This document shows positions 14,333 through 23,821 of a stretch of 64,000 nucleotides of DNA, one piece after another; the stretch's first letter is position 1, and each line of letters begins with the position of its first letter. The stretch covers positions 17,648 to 81,647 of the forward strand of contig JBCCQH010000018.1 in the NCBI GenBank assembly GCA_039024435.1. Direction: 5' to 3'. The translations under genes were made by a program, and so were the position numbers. Source of the stretch: JBCCQH01 sp039024435 (lineage in GTDB: Bacteria > Bacteroidota > Bacteroidia > J057 > JADKCL01). The notes under the pieces are model-generated. The model saw only the letters and a list, made by a program, of their open reading frames with translations, searched no databases and was not told the DNA's origin.

Positions 14333-16636
14333 ATGTTCTCGAATCGCGCACGCATCACCATTGTGGTCCTCTTTGCCCTCTTTGCGGCAGTGGCGGGCGT
14401 CGGGCTGACCAAACTTGAGTTTGCCTTTGGGTTTGAGTCGTTCTTGCCGGATGACGACGAGGACTTGACCTATTACGTCACTTTCAAAGACCGCTTTGAT
14501 TCGGGAAATACCTCGGTAGCGGTCGGCATCTACCGGGAAGCGGGGGTGTTCGAGCGGGAATTTCTCGCTCACGTCCACGATTTCACTCTCAAGGCCCGAA
14601 AGCTGCCCATGGTTGCTTCCTCAACGTCCCTCACCAACATGAAGGACTTCATCGAGGATCCCAATTTCCCAATTTTGTTGCGGGTGCTCGACTGGAAACG
14701 CTCCGAAGACTTGGCGGCGGACAGCCTCCGCATCGTCACTGATCCGCGGTTCCGCAATACATTTGTGTCCCACACGGGGAAGATGCTGGTGGTCCTGCTC
14801 GAAGTGCCGGGCAATCGCAGCTACGCGGAGGAGGAAGAATTCGTCTACGCCCTGGAAGAATTGATCGCCCGGTATCCCTTTGAACGCACGCACGAGATGG
14901 GCTTTGCCATCACCCACTACCAACTGACCCGCCTGCAAAAGGAACAATTTGTCCTGTTTGTGGTGCTGGCTACGGTGGTCATGCTCTTGAGCATGGTCCT
15001 CTTGTTCCGTCGGTTCTGGGGCACGATCATCGCCTTTTTGTCGGTGTTTTTGAGCATGATTTACTTCTTCGGCGGCTTGGGGATTGGGGACAAACCCCTG
15101 GACCTCATGGCAACGCTGTTTCCGATCCTGTTGGTGATCGTGGGGACGAGCGACGTGGTCCACATCATGACCAAGTACGTAGACGAACTGAACCGCGGGC
15201 GGTCGCGCAAGGAGGCACTGGGCATCACGGTGCGGGAAATCGGGCTGGCGACTTTCATGACCTCGCTTACGACGGCCATCGGGTTTGTGTCGCTGTTGAG
15301 TTCGCGGATGCCTCCGATTCGGAGCTTCGGGTTGCTGGCGGCGGTTGGGGTGTTCGTAGCGTTTTTGACCGTGATTTTATTGTCGTTGTCCTTCATCTCT
15401 TGGTTCCGCGCGGGCCAACTTATCCGGTCGCGCGGCCCGCGGAGCCGTTTCCACGGGCTGCTGGAATGGAGCTACCGGTTTACGAAGGAACGGCCGCGGC
15501 AGATCGCGGTGGGGGCTTTGGTGGTGGTCGGGGTGTGCCTGCTGGGGGCTTCCCAAATCAGCCTCAACCTGACGAATCAGCGGGACCTCCCGCGCAATTC
15601 AAAGATTCTGAACGACTTTTTGGTCCTCGATGAACAACTCGGCGGGATCAATTCGATTCATCTGGCCCTAGAAACCCGCAATGGCCATACTTTTCACGAT
15701 CTTGCGATCCAGCGGGACCTGCAACGGATGGAAAATTTCCTGGACACCGTGGGGATCACGGGACCGGTGATTTCGCCGCTGGTGTACTACAAGATCGCCA
15801 ACCGGGCGCTCCACGGCAACCGCCCGGAGTATTACCGGATCGCGGAGGATGCGGCGCAGCACGCCGAATTGCAACGGGTATTCGACAAAAAGCTGGCCCG
15901 CTCGGCGTCGAGCATCATTTCCCGGGACGACAGTGCGGCCCACCTGTACCTCAACCTCACCGACATCGGTTCCCGCAAGACGGCAGAAATCAATGCAAAG
16001 ATCGACGCCTGGACCGCCGCCCACCTTGATTCCGAGCGCCTGACCGTCACCCACACCGGCCACCGCTACATTTTTGACAAAAACCAGGAAAACCTAGTTG
16101 GCAGCCTCATGCAAAGCCTGATCCTGGCCTTTCTGGTGGTCGCGCTCTTCATGGCCGCCGTGTTTCGCAATGCGAAAATGGTCCTCATCTCGCTCATCCC
16201 CAACGTGATTCCCCTGCTGATCACCGCCGCGATTATTGGCTTTTTGCACTTGGAGTTCGACCCCAAAATCGCCATCGTATTTACGGTCGCCTTCGGGATT
16301 GCGGTCGACGACAGCATCCACTTCCTGGCGCGGTTCAAGCTGGAATACGACAAGGGCCGCAGTGTGGACGAAGCCATCCACACGACCTTTATGGAGACGG
16401 GCAAGGCGCTGATCATCACCTCATTGATCTTGTTTTTTGGGTTTGCGTGCCTGATTTTCTCGGCTTTCCCGCCGACGTTTACCATCGGGTTATTGCTCAG
16501 CATTACACTCGGGGTGGCCTTGGTGGCAGACTTTCTGCTGCTGCCGATCTGCCTGCGGTGGATGATGGGTGCGGGGCCAATGCCAAAGACAGCACCGGCC
16601 TCCCCACTGCCAGAAAAAACTGCCCGGGACAATTGA
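14333..16636 (+). CDS. MMPL/RND-superfamily transporter
   Basis: 767 residues with two repeats of one N-terminal TM, a periplasmic loop and a block of five TMs. Each block carries a sterol-sensing-like core (second half: FGIAVDDSIHFLARF; first half: VGTSDVVHIMTKYV). This is the layout of MMPL/HpnN-type exporters of lipids or hydrophobic compounds driven by proton flow. The cargo is unknown. It starts at ATG 14333. The CocE-type hydrolase starts 43 bp after its stop, so the two may be co-transcribed. Confidence 0.88.
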   Translation: MFSNRARITIVVLFALFAAVAGVGLTKLEFAFGFESFLPDDDEDLTYYVTFKDRFDSGNTSVAVGIYREAGVFEREFLAHVHDFTLKARKLPMVASSTSLTNMKDFIEDPNFPILLRVLDWKRSEDLAADSLRIVTDPRFRNTFVSHTGKMLVVLLEVPGNRSYAEEEEFVYALEELIARYPFERTHEMGFAITHYQLTRLQKEQFVLFVVLATVVMLLSMVLLFRRFWGTIIAFLSVFLSMIYFFGGLGIGDKPLDLMATLFPILLVIVGTSDVVHIMTKYVDELNRGRSRKEALGITVREIGLATFMTSLTTAIGFVSLLSSRMPPIRSFGLLAAVGVFVAFLTVILLSLSFISWFRAGQLIRSRGPRSRFHGLLEWSYRFTKERPRQIAVGALVVVGVCLLGASQISLNLTNQRDLPRNSKILNDFLVLDEQLGGINSIHLALETRNGHTFHDLAIQRDLQRMENFLDTVGITGPVISPLVYYKIANRALHGNRPEYYRIAEDAAQHAELQRVFDKKLARSASSIISRDDSAAHLYLNLTDIGSRKTAEINAKIDAWTAAHLDSERLTVTHTGHRYIFDKNQENLVGSLMQSLILAFLVVALFMAAVFRNAKMVLISLIPNVIPLLITAAIIGFLHLEFDPKIAIVFTVAFGIAVDDSIHFLARFKLEYDKGRSVDEAIHTTFMETGKALIITSLILFFGFACLIFSAFPPTFTIGLLLSITLGVALVADFLLLPICLRWMMGAGPMPKTAPASPLPEKTARDN

Positions 16637-16679
16637 CCCGCCTCGGAAATCAGTTTATATTGGTTGTAAATACCGAAAT

Positions 16680-18533
16680 ATGCTGCCGCCGATCCGAACT
16701 GCGACTTCGTTTGCCGCATTGTTAATTCTGCTCCTTGCCCCCTGCTTCCTGCCGGCACAATCGCTGGTCCCGAGTCCCTACGATCCCCCTCCGGTTTACA
16801 AAAAGATGGTGGAAAAGTCATTTTATCTGTCGATGCGCGACGGGGTAGAACTGGCCTGCGACCTGTTTTTGCCGAGGGATCTCCCGCCGGGCGATAAAAT
16901 CCCGACGGTGTTGCACATCACCCGGTACTGGCGGGCTTTCAAGGTGAAGTTTCCTTTCAATTTACTATTGAAACCCGGCACGCCCGGCATGAATCTGGTG
17001 TTTTCCACCGAACGCCTGGTCAAGGCGGGTTATGCGGTGCTGACCGTGGATGCCCGAGGCTCGGGGGCTTCCTTTGGGTCGGAGATGATTGCGATGGGTC
17101 CGGACGAAGTGGCGGATGGGGCTGAATTGCTGGACTGGATCACGGCTCAGGATTGGTCGGATGGGCAAGTGGCGGCGACCGGCATCTCTTACAATGGCTG
17201 GGCGGCGCAGATGCTGGCGGTCAATCGCCACCCCGCGCTAAAAGCCATCATCCCGATTCACGCGCCCTTCGACGGCTTCGACGACATGGCAGTACCGGGA
17301 GGCCTCTTCAACCGTGGCCTGATCTACCGGTGGTCGGACATCCTGCGCTCCATGGACCAAGGCCTCGTGAACAGCAACCGCAAGGTGGTCAAAGCCCTGG
17401 TCAATGGTCCTCAAGGGGTTCGCGGGCGCAAAGTAGATCTCAACCGCGCCTACCGCGCCCACCACAAGAATGGTTACGCCGACGTGGTCCTGCACGGCGT
17501 ACAATACCGCGATGATACCAGCTCCCTGGTCGAGGGCCGCAACATCGACGCCTTTTTTCCGGCGGGGCACCTGGATGCGGTTCGGGAGTGCAACGCGCCG
17601 GTCTACGCGGTTTCCGGCTGGTACGACATGGCCGGTCCCCGGGCCGCCACCCGCATCTTGCACAATTACGGCAGCGGTCAGAACAAATTGCTCATCGGAC
17701 CCTGGAATCACTTTGCCTCGCTGAACATCAGTCCGCACGCACCGGGGAAGGCAACGTTTGACCGGACCGCCGAATTCATCAAATTCCTCGACGCCCACCT
17801 GAAAGGCCGGTCCGAATTGTTGCGAGACGAAGCGCCGGTCCACTATTATACCATCGGGGCGGAACGCTGGCGGGCCGCCCAGGAATGGCCGCCGGCCGGC
17901 GCGACGCCCATCACCCAGTACTTTGCCGCAGGGGGAATGCTGCTCGATCAGCCTAGCCGCACAAGTGGTCGGGATACCTTGCGGGTCGATACCAGCCTCG
18001 GAACTGGTCACCAAACCCGCTGGGATCTTTCTTCGGACAATAAATCCACCTACAAAGATCTACCCGCGCTGCAGGAACATTGGGTGACCTACACGACACC
18101 GGTGTTGGAACAAAAAATGGAGATCACCGGTCACCCGGCGGTCCGCTTGCACATCGCTAGCCCCCAGACCGACGAGAGCCTCTTTGTCTACCTGGAAGAG
18201 ATCACGGCGGAAGGGCAGATTTTTCTGATCACCGAAGGTTTGCTCCGGGCCAGCCACCGCCGGCCGGCGACCACCCCGCTTTACACCGACGTGGTACCCC
18301 ATCCTTCCTTCCAATCCACCGACGCCACGCCCCTGGTCGCGGGCGAGGTCACCGCAATTGACATCCACCTCCTCCCCTGCTCCTGGGAAGTTCAGCCCGG
18401 AAGCCGGATTCGAATCGCCATTTCCGGGGCCGACGCTGATCACTTTGATCCGATTACCGGAAACCACTCCCTGGAAGTATGCTTCGGTGGCACAGCTTCC
18501 TCTTCTTTGGTGCTACCGGTCATGGACCGCTGA
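16680..18533 (+). CDS. CocE/NonD-type (peptidase S15) hydrolase, secreted
   Basis: 617 residues. After a signal peptide ending near PAQS comes an alpha/beta-hydrolase domain with nucleophile motif GISYNG (Ser170), Asp316 in GWYDMAGP and His344 in GPWNHF, followed by the C-terminal jelly-roll of X-Pro dipeptidyl-peptidases. Family members cleave acyl bonds (X-Pro peptides, cocaine esters, glutaryl-7-ACA); the substrate here is unknown. The open frame extends upstream into the MMPL gene, but the signal peptide places the start at ATG 16680. Confidence 0.9.
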   Translation: MLPPIRTATSFAALLILLLAPCFLPAQSLVPSPYDPPPVYKKMVEKSFYLSMRDGVELACDLFLPRDLPPGDKIPTVLHITRYWRAFKVKFPFNLLLKPGTPGMNLVFSTERLVKAGYAVLTVDARGSGASFGSEMIAMGPDEVADGAELLDWITAQDWSDGQVAATGISYNGWAAQMLAVNRHPALKAIIPIHAPFDGFDDMAVPGGLFNRGLIYRWSDILRSMDQGLVNSNRKVVKALVNGPQGVRGRKVDLNRAYRAHHKNGYADVVLHGVQYRDDTSSLVEGRNIDAFFPAGHLDAVRECNAPVYAVSGWYDMAGPRAATRILHNYGSGQNKLLIGPWNHFASLNISPHAPGKATFDRTAEFIKFLDAHLKGRSELLRDEAPVHYYTIGAERWRAAQEWPPAGATPITQYFAAGGMLLDQPSRTSGRDTLRVDTSLGTGHQTRWDLSSDNKSTYKDLPALQEHWVTYTTPVLEQKMEITGHPAVRLHIASPQTDESLFVYLEEITAEGQIFLITEGLLRASHRRPATTPLYTDVVPHPSFQSTDATPLVAGEVTAIDIHLLPCSWEVQPGSRIRIAISGADADHFDPITGNHSLEVCFGGTASSSLVLPVMDR

Positions 18534-18762
18534 GGTGAACCCGGCCCTACATCCTTGAGTTATCCACAATGTGGCCGCAAAGGCACAAAAATAGGCAAGT
18601 GTCGGCAGACTGGAAGTGTAGGCAAAAACGGTGATTTACAGGCAGAAATGGCTGTTTGAAGAAAAGAATACCAAGGAAAATTTCGCAAAATCCCGGATAC
18701 AACTTTTGGCGCGGCAAGTGGTTATTTACCTTCATTAACCAGATAAAATTTCTGGCAAATTT

Positions 18763-18794
18763 GTTCTAAATTTGTGCTTTAGAACGATTAGAAC
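18763..18794 (+). promoter_or_regulatory. Possible operator and -7 element upstream of gcvP
   Basis: An 8-bp inverted repeat GTTCTAAA (18763-18770) / TTTAGAAC (18778-18785) plus a further direct TTAGAAC at 18788-18794, ending 17 bp before the gcvP ATG. The sequence TAAATTTG (18767-18774) inside it fits the TAnnTTTG -7 element, but no TTTG lies at the right distance upstream. The rest of 18534-18762 is AT-rich with nothing recognised. Confidence 0.35.
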
Positions 18795-18811
18795 AGGTAA
18801 ATGTCTTCAAT

Positions 18812-21736
18812 ATGAACGTCAATCTAACTTCCACTGACCGGTTTGTTGACCGCCATGTAGGCCCATCGCCCAAAGATACGGCCGAGATGTTGCAGGCAAT
18901 CGGAGTCGATACCCTCGACGATTTGATCGACGAAGTGGTTCCCGAAGCAATCCGCAATCGGGAAAATTTGAACACTCCGGCCGCGGTGAGTGAATACGAT
19001 TTTATCCGGGGCTTGCGGCGCAATGCCGCAGAAAACAGGCTCTACCGGAATTTCATTGGGCTGGGTTATTACGGGACCATCGTCCCGACGGTCATTCAAC
19101 GCAGTGTCATCGAAAATCCCGGTTGGTACACCCAGTATACGCCTTACCAGGCGGAGATTGCGCAGGGACGCTTGGAAGCCCTGGTCAATTTTCAAACTAC
19201 GGTAGCCGACCTGACCGGCATGGAACTGACCAATGCCTCCCTGCTCGACGAAGGCACTGCCGCCGCCGAGGCCATGTTAATGTTGTTCAACGACAAGAAT
19301 AAGCGCAACAAGGGAGAACCGATCAATAAGTTCCTGGTTTCGGACCGAGTGCTTCCGCAAACGATTGCCGTTCTGCAAACCCGCGCCGAGCCGGTGGGCA
19401 TCGAAGTGGTCGTCAGCAAGCACAAGGACTGGGAGTTTGACGCCCGGACCTTCGGTATCTTGTTGCAGTATCCCGGAGAAGCCGGGGCGATCATCGATTA
19501 CCGGGAGCTTTGTTTCAAAGCCAGCGATGCCGGTGTCTACGTGGTGTTTGCCGCCGATCTCCTGGCCTTGACGGTGCTGCGCTCTCCGGGAGCGATGGGG
19601 GCTGACGTTGTGGTCGGGACGACCCAGCGTTTCGGGGTGCCGATGGGCTTCGGTGGTCCCCACGCAGGCTATTTTGCCTGCCGGGAGAAGTTCAAGCGGC
19701 AGATTCCTGGACGTGTCATCGGAGTTTCTAAAGATGTCGACGGCAATCCCAGCTACCGCATGGCCCTGCAGACGCGGGAGCAGCACATAAAGCGGGAAAA
19801 AGCCACTTCAAATATTTGCACGGCCCAGGCCCTGCTCGCGATTATGGCCGGTATGTACGCGGTCTACCACGGTCCCAAAGGACTGCAAAACATCGCCCTG
19901 AGAATCCACACCCTGGCCCGGCTGCTCTCAGACCAACTCAACGGCATGGGCTACCGCCAGGAAAATGTCTGGTTCTTCGACACCCTCAAGGTGCAGTTGC
20001 GTGGTATCACCGCCGGCCAATTCCGCAACATTGCCGAGCAGCGGGAACTGAATTTTCGCTACATCGACGAGCACTACGTGGGGATTTCCATCGATGAGAC
20101 GCACGGGCCGGAGGATCTGCACGCCATCCTGGAAGCATTTGCCGCCGCAGCCGGCAAGACCTACACCCCAGTTGATTTCCAGGCCCTCGCCGACGAGGTC
20201 GAGCTGAACTTCAGCGCCGACCTCACCCGCGCCAACGATTACCTGACCCACCCCGTTTTCCACAGCTACCACTCGGAAACGGAAATGATGCGCTACATCA
20301 AGCGGCTGGAATCCCGGGACCTGTCGCTCACTCACTCGATGATTGCGCTGGGATCCTGCACGATGAAGCTGAATGCGGCTTCCGAACTCATGCCGATTAC
20401 CTGGCCAGAGTTTGCCAACATGCACCCCTTTGCCCCGGGTGATCAAACCCTGGGCTATATGGAAATCATCAGCGACCTGGAGGAATACCTCTCGGAGATC
20501 ACCGGGTTTGCCGCTACTTCTTTACAGCCAAATTCGGGAGCCCAAGGCGAGTATTCTGGCCTCATGGTCATCCGCGCCTACCACCTGGACCGGGGCGATG
20601 AAAAGCGAAACATTGTCCTGATCCCCAATTCTGCGCACGGGACCAATCCCGCCTCGGCAGTGATGGCGGGCATGAAAGTCGTTGTCATCCCTTGCGACGA
20701 AATGGGCAACATTGAGGTAGAAGCCCTCCGGGCCAAAGCCATCGAGCACAAGGACAACCTCGCGGGGTTAATGGTTACCTATCCCTCTACCCACGGGGTG
20801 TTTGAAGCCGCGATCCGCGAGGTCTGCGACATCGTCCACGAAAACGGGGGCCTGGTCTACATGGACGGCGCCAATATGAATGCCCAGGTCGGTCTGACCA
20901 GCCCGGCGGCCATCGGGGCGGATGTTTGTCACCTGAACCTACACAAGACCTTTGCCATTCCCCACGGGGGCGGGGGTCCGGGCATGGGCCCGATCTGCGT
21001 GAACGAGAAACTGGAAGACTATTTGCCCAGTCACCGCTTCCGCAAAACCGGCGGGATCAAGCCGATTTCCTCGGTTTCTTCCGCCCCTTGGGGCAGTGCC
21101 CTCATCCTGTTGATCTCTTACGGCTACATCCGCATGCTGGGTCCGGATGGCATGGAGGAGTCCACTCGCCTCGCCATCCTCAACGCCAACTACGTGAAGG
21201 AGCGCCTCTCCGGCTACTTCCCGATTCTCTACACCGCCGAAAATGGCCGTGTGGGCCACGAGTTTATCATCGACTTGCGGCATTGGAAGCGCAATCACGG
21301 CATCGAAGCCGAAGACGTGGCCAAGCGCCTCATGGACTATGGGTTCCACGCCCCTACGGTGTCCTTTCCGGTGGCGGGCACGATGATGATCGAGCCCACG
21401 GAAAGCGAGTCCAAAGCGGAACTGGATCGGTTTGTGGCCGCAATGGCGGGCATCCGCCACGAAATCGACGAGATCATCGACGGCAAGGCGGATCCGAAAA
21501 ACAACGTCTTGAAAAACGCGCCGCACACGCTGGCTTTGATCACTGCGCCGAACTGGGATTTCCCCTATACCCGCGCAAAAGCTACCTACCCGGCGGCCTA
21601 CTTGAACAATTATAAGTTCTGGCCTTCGGTTCGCCGCATCGACAACAGCTTCGGCGACCGCAACTTGGTTTGCACTTGCCCCCCCATAGAGCAGTACGCT
21701 GAGGTAAAAGTGGAAGTCGAGATCGAAGCCGTTTAA
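18812..21736 (+). CDS. gcvP: Glycine dehydrogenase (decarboxylating), P-protein of the glycine cleavage system
   Basis: 974 residues, full length for the fused single-chain P-protein. The N-terminal half starts with DRHVGPSPKDT and carries the substrate-side conserved blocks. The C-terminal half has the PLP lysine in NLHKTF (Lys712) followed by HGGGGPGMGP. The enzyme decarboxylates glycine and hands the aminomethyl group to lipoylated H-protein. No gcvT or gcvH lies nearby, so the system is dispersed. It is followed directly by a strong terminator. Start at ATG 18812 gives the standard N-terminus. Confidence 0.98.
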   Translation: MNVNLTSTDRFVDRHVGPSPKDTAEMLQAIGVDTLDDLIDEVVPEAIRNRENLNTPAAVSEYDFIRGLRRNAAENRLYRNFIGLGYYGTIVPTVIQRSVIENPGWYTQYTPYQAEIAQGRLEALVNFQTTVADLTGMELTNASLLDEGTAAAEAMLMLFNDKNKRNKGEPINKFLVSDRVLPQTIAVLQTRAEPVGIEVVVSKHKDWEFDARTFGILLQYPGEAGAIIDYRELCFKASDAGVYVVFAADLLALTVLRSPGAMGADVVVGTTQRFGVPMGFGGPHAGYFACREKFKRQIPGRVIGVSKDVDGNPSYRMALQTREQHIKREKATSNICTAQALLAIMAGMYAVYHGPKGLQNIALRIHTLARLLSDQLNGMGYRQENVWFFDTLKVQLRGITAGQFRNIAEQRELNFRYIDEHYVGISIDETHGPEDLHAILEAFAAAAGKTYTPVDFQALADEVELNFSADLTRANDYLTHPVFHSYHSETEMMRYIKRLESRDLSLTHSMIALGSCTMKLNAASELMPITWPEFANMHPFAPGDQTLGYMEIISDLEEYLSEITGFAATSLQPNSGAQGEYSGLMVIRAYHLDRGDEKRNIVLIPNSAHGTNPASAVMAGMKVVVIPCDEMGNIEVEALRAKAIEHKDNLAGLMVTYPSTHGVFEAAIREVCDIVHENGGLVYMDGANMNAQVGLTSPAAIGADVCHLNLHKTFAIPHGGGGPGMGPICVNEKLEDYLPSHRFRKTGGIKPISSVSSAPWGSALILLISYGYIRMLGPDGMEESTRLAILNANYVKERLSGYFPILYTAENGRVGHEFIIDLRHWKRNHGIEAEDVAKRLMDYGFHAPTVSFPVAGTMMIEPTESESKAELDRFVAAMAGIRHEIDEIIDGKADPKNNVLKNAPHTLALITAPNWDFPYTRAKATYPAAYLNNYKFWPSVRRIDNSFGDRNLVCTCPPIEQYAEVKVEVEIEAV

Positions 21737-21764
21737 TCCGCAATCTGAATAAATTGAATGATAT

Positions 21765-21800
21765 GCCGCCGTTGCTATAAGGATGCAACGGCGGCTTTTT
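21765..21800 (+). terminator. Intrinsic terminator after gcvP
   Basis: Perfect 11-bp stem GCCGCCGTTGC (21765-21775) with GCAACGGCGGC (21785-21795), nine-base loop, then five T. Confidence 0.92.
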
Positions 21801-21813
21801 GTATTTTATCGCG

Positions 21814-22470
21814 ATGCAAAAATCGATCTCTCTCTTGGCGCTTGTCATTCTGTTTTCCTGCCTTCTGCCCGCGCAACTTTCCGGACAAGGGCGCTGGAAA
21901 CGTTTTTGGCAATTGAGTGGGCCGGAACGGGGCTGGGTGATCGGGCATCTCTGGGTCGCGGGCAAGGCAGATCGCATTGCCCGGCGTGCGCTCGTTTTGA
22001 CCGACTCGGTGGCGACGGCCCAAGGCTTCGCTGGCTCGGGCAACGGCGATTTGCAGGATGCCTTTCGCCACGGGATCTGGATGGCGCAATTGGGGCAAGA
22101 AATTGGCTTAAAAAAGGCGCGCAAACTGGGCTTGGCCCGGGAAAAAGGCCAGTATCAGCGCTGGAAACGGGGTAAGCTGGGGCGGAATTCTGGAGTGGAC
22201 AGCACGGCCCGGGCGATGGACCTCTGGAACAACGAAAAAGCTTTTGCCATCGCCGACCGCTTGCCCCGGGCAAATGAAGCAGCGCTGACCATGGCGGTGT
22301 TACGGGACCTGGAAGCCGGTCTGTTTCGGGTGATTTTGCGGGATGCTGCCGGATACTACCGCGATGCCGGGGGCAGCCGCATTCTACTTAACCGCTTGAT
22401 CGATGTCTGGGAAACCCCACGCTGCCTCGTTCCCTCGCAGTTGACGATCAAGGAACCAGACGTTGAATAA
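21814..22470 (+). CDS. Secreted hypothetical protein, DUF6973-like
   Basis: 218 residues. A signal peptide (SLLALVILFSCLLPAQ) is followed by a helical domain with DAFRHGIWMAQLGQEIG and later MDLWNNEKAF. This D-A-F-R-H...D-x-x-N-N pattern resembles the DUF6973 domain of Bacteroidota exported proteins (family assignment from memory, not searched). Function unknown. It lies just after the gcvP terminator, so it needs its own promoter, which would overlap that hairpin. Confidence 0.75.
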   Translation: MQKSISLLALVILFSCLLPAQLSGQGRWKRFWQLSGPERGWVIGHLWVAGKADRIARRALVLTDSVATAQGFAGSGNGDLQDAFRHGIWMAQLGQEIGLKKARKLGLAREKGQYQRWKRGKLGRNSGVDSTARAMDLWNNEKAFAIADRLPRANEAALTMAVLRDLEAGLFRVILRDAAGYYRDAGGSRILLNRLIDVWETPRCLVPSQLTIKEPDVE

Positions 22471-22573
22471 ATGAGCCCAGCTTTCACCTTGCACACCCGA
22501 ACCGCAACGGGCATCGAGGCATTTGACCGCAGAAAATTGATCATCACCGATAAAAATGTTGATTGATCACTGG

Positions 22574-23797
22574 TCATCGCCAACCGATTCCGGTGATAAA
22601 CTGCATCGATACCCCCCAATTGCTGCTGCCGCCGTAATTCACCGGACTGACAAACTGGTTGAAGCGAAAGCGGGTATGCGGAGAGACGACATAGGTCAAA
22701 CTGCCCGCCAGGGTGGAATTGACGTAGGTGGTGGTTTCATCTCCGGCCTGGACGTTCAGCGAATTGGCCAGACCGAAAATCACGTGCCGGCTGAGGAACA
22801 AGTCCAAGTTGTTTTGCAGAGAGACGCTGGTAAAATTTCCCTCCGATTGGGTTGCGGTTTGCCCCAAGGTCAACTGATTGGTTAGGCGGGCAAATTCCCG
22901 CAACTTCCGGATCCACTCTCCCCCGATGCGGTACACCCGAACGACGGGATCGATGCCAAACGGCGCGGTGATATTGCCCGCAGCAAACAACAAGCCGAAT
23001 TCGGTCCCGCGAAAGGACGGCTGCCCGATCCGTCCCGCCAACAGCCAGCGCCCACTGGCCGTTTCCCCCACGTCCGCGTCTCCGGCCGCAGCTTCCGAGT
23101 TGGTCTGCAACAAGGGATTCCGCAATGCGCCCCCCGAACTCAAGCCGACTTCCAGATCCAGTTCCCGGCTGAGTGGGGTTTTGACGTAAACGCCCAGGTC
23201 GCGGGCAAATCCGAATTCGGTGTTGTCGATGTTGGTCATGAAGCTATTGTTTGCGTCCATGTCCGGGTGGTGGCCGTAGCTGACCGGCGCGTAGCCGATC
23301 CGAATGCTCGTACGGTCCCATTTCGTCCGGAATTTCAGCCAGGCATCCTGTAGGTTTACATTCAAGTGGCCATTGGATGCAGTGCCGGTGATGAGAATAA
23401 CTTCCTGGTTGGGACCATTGCCCGGTCCATTGCCCGGCCCCGGGCCGTTGCCGGGTCCACCGTTGTTGACAGTCTCCACGATGGTGAACTCAGAAGTGGA
23501 CTGCGCGTAGCTGAAACTGGTTCGCACCCGCCAGGAATCGAGGGAAATCAAGGGCACGTAGCCCTTTTGTAGCAGCGGTTGGTTGATTTTGTGCAACTGC
23601 AAGGAAAGTTGATTGGGAGTGCCGCGGCCCGGCAAACCGAATTGCAGCCCCGTTCCGGGATTCGAAAATCCCGTGTGTAGATTGAGCTGTGCGTACAGGA
23701 AAGCGGTCGACTGCTGCTCCAACTTGATGGCGTTTTGGGCACTCAGGGTCCCAGCTCCGCCCAGGGCGAAGCACAATATGATGATGGTTCTTTGCAT
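22574..23797 (-). CDS. Outer-membrane beta-barrel (porin-like) protein
   Basis: 407 residues. Signal peptide ending at LSAQ, then alternating amphipathic strands and a C-terminal aromatic/Arg end typical of outer-membrane barrels. Around residue 115 there is a Gly-Pro-Asn run (GGPGNGPGPGNGPGNGPN) that probably forms a flexible surface loop. It starts 24 bp after the lipoprotein gene at 23822 on the same strand, so the two likely form an operon. Substrate unknown. Confidence 0.8.
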   Translation of the reverse strand: MQRTIIILCFALGGAGTLSAQNAIKLEQQSTAFLYAQLNLHTGFSNPGTGLQFGLPGRGTPNQLSLQLHKINQPLLQKGYVPLISLDSWRVRTSFSYAQSTSEFTIVETVNNGGPGNGPGPGNGPGNGPNQEVILITGTASNGHLNVNLQDAWLKFRTKWDRTSIRIGYAPVSYGHHPDMDANNSFMTNIDNTEFGFARDLGVYVKTPLSRELDLEVGLSSGGALRNPLLQTNSEAAAGDADVGETASGRWLLAGRIGQPSFRGTEFGLLFAAGNITAPFGIDPVVRVYRIGGEWIRKLREFARLTNQLTLGQTATQSEGNFTSVSLQNNLDLFLSRHVIFGLANSLNVQAGDETTTYVNSTLAGSLTYVVSPHTRFRFNQFVSPVNYGGSSNWGVSMQFITGIGWR

Positions 23798-23821
23798 GAA
23801 TGCTCAGTTTTGGGTGGGCGA

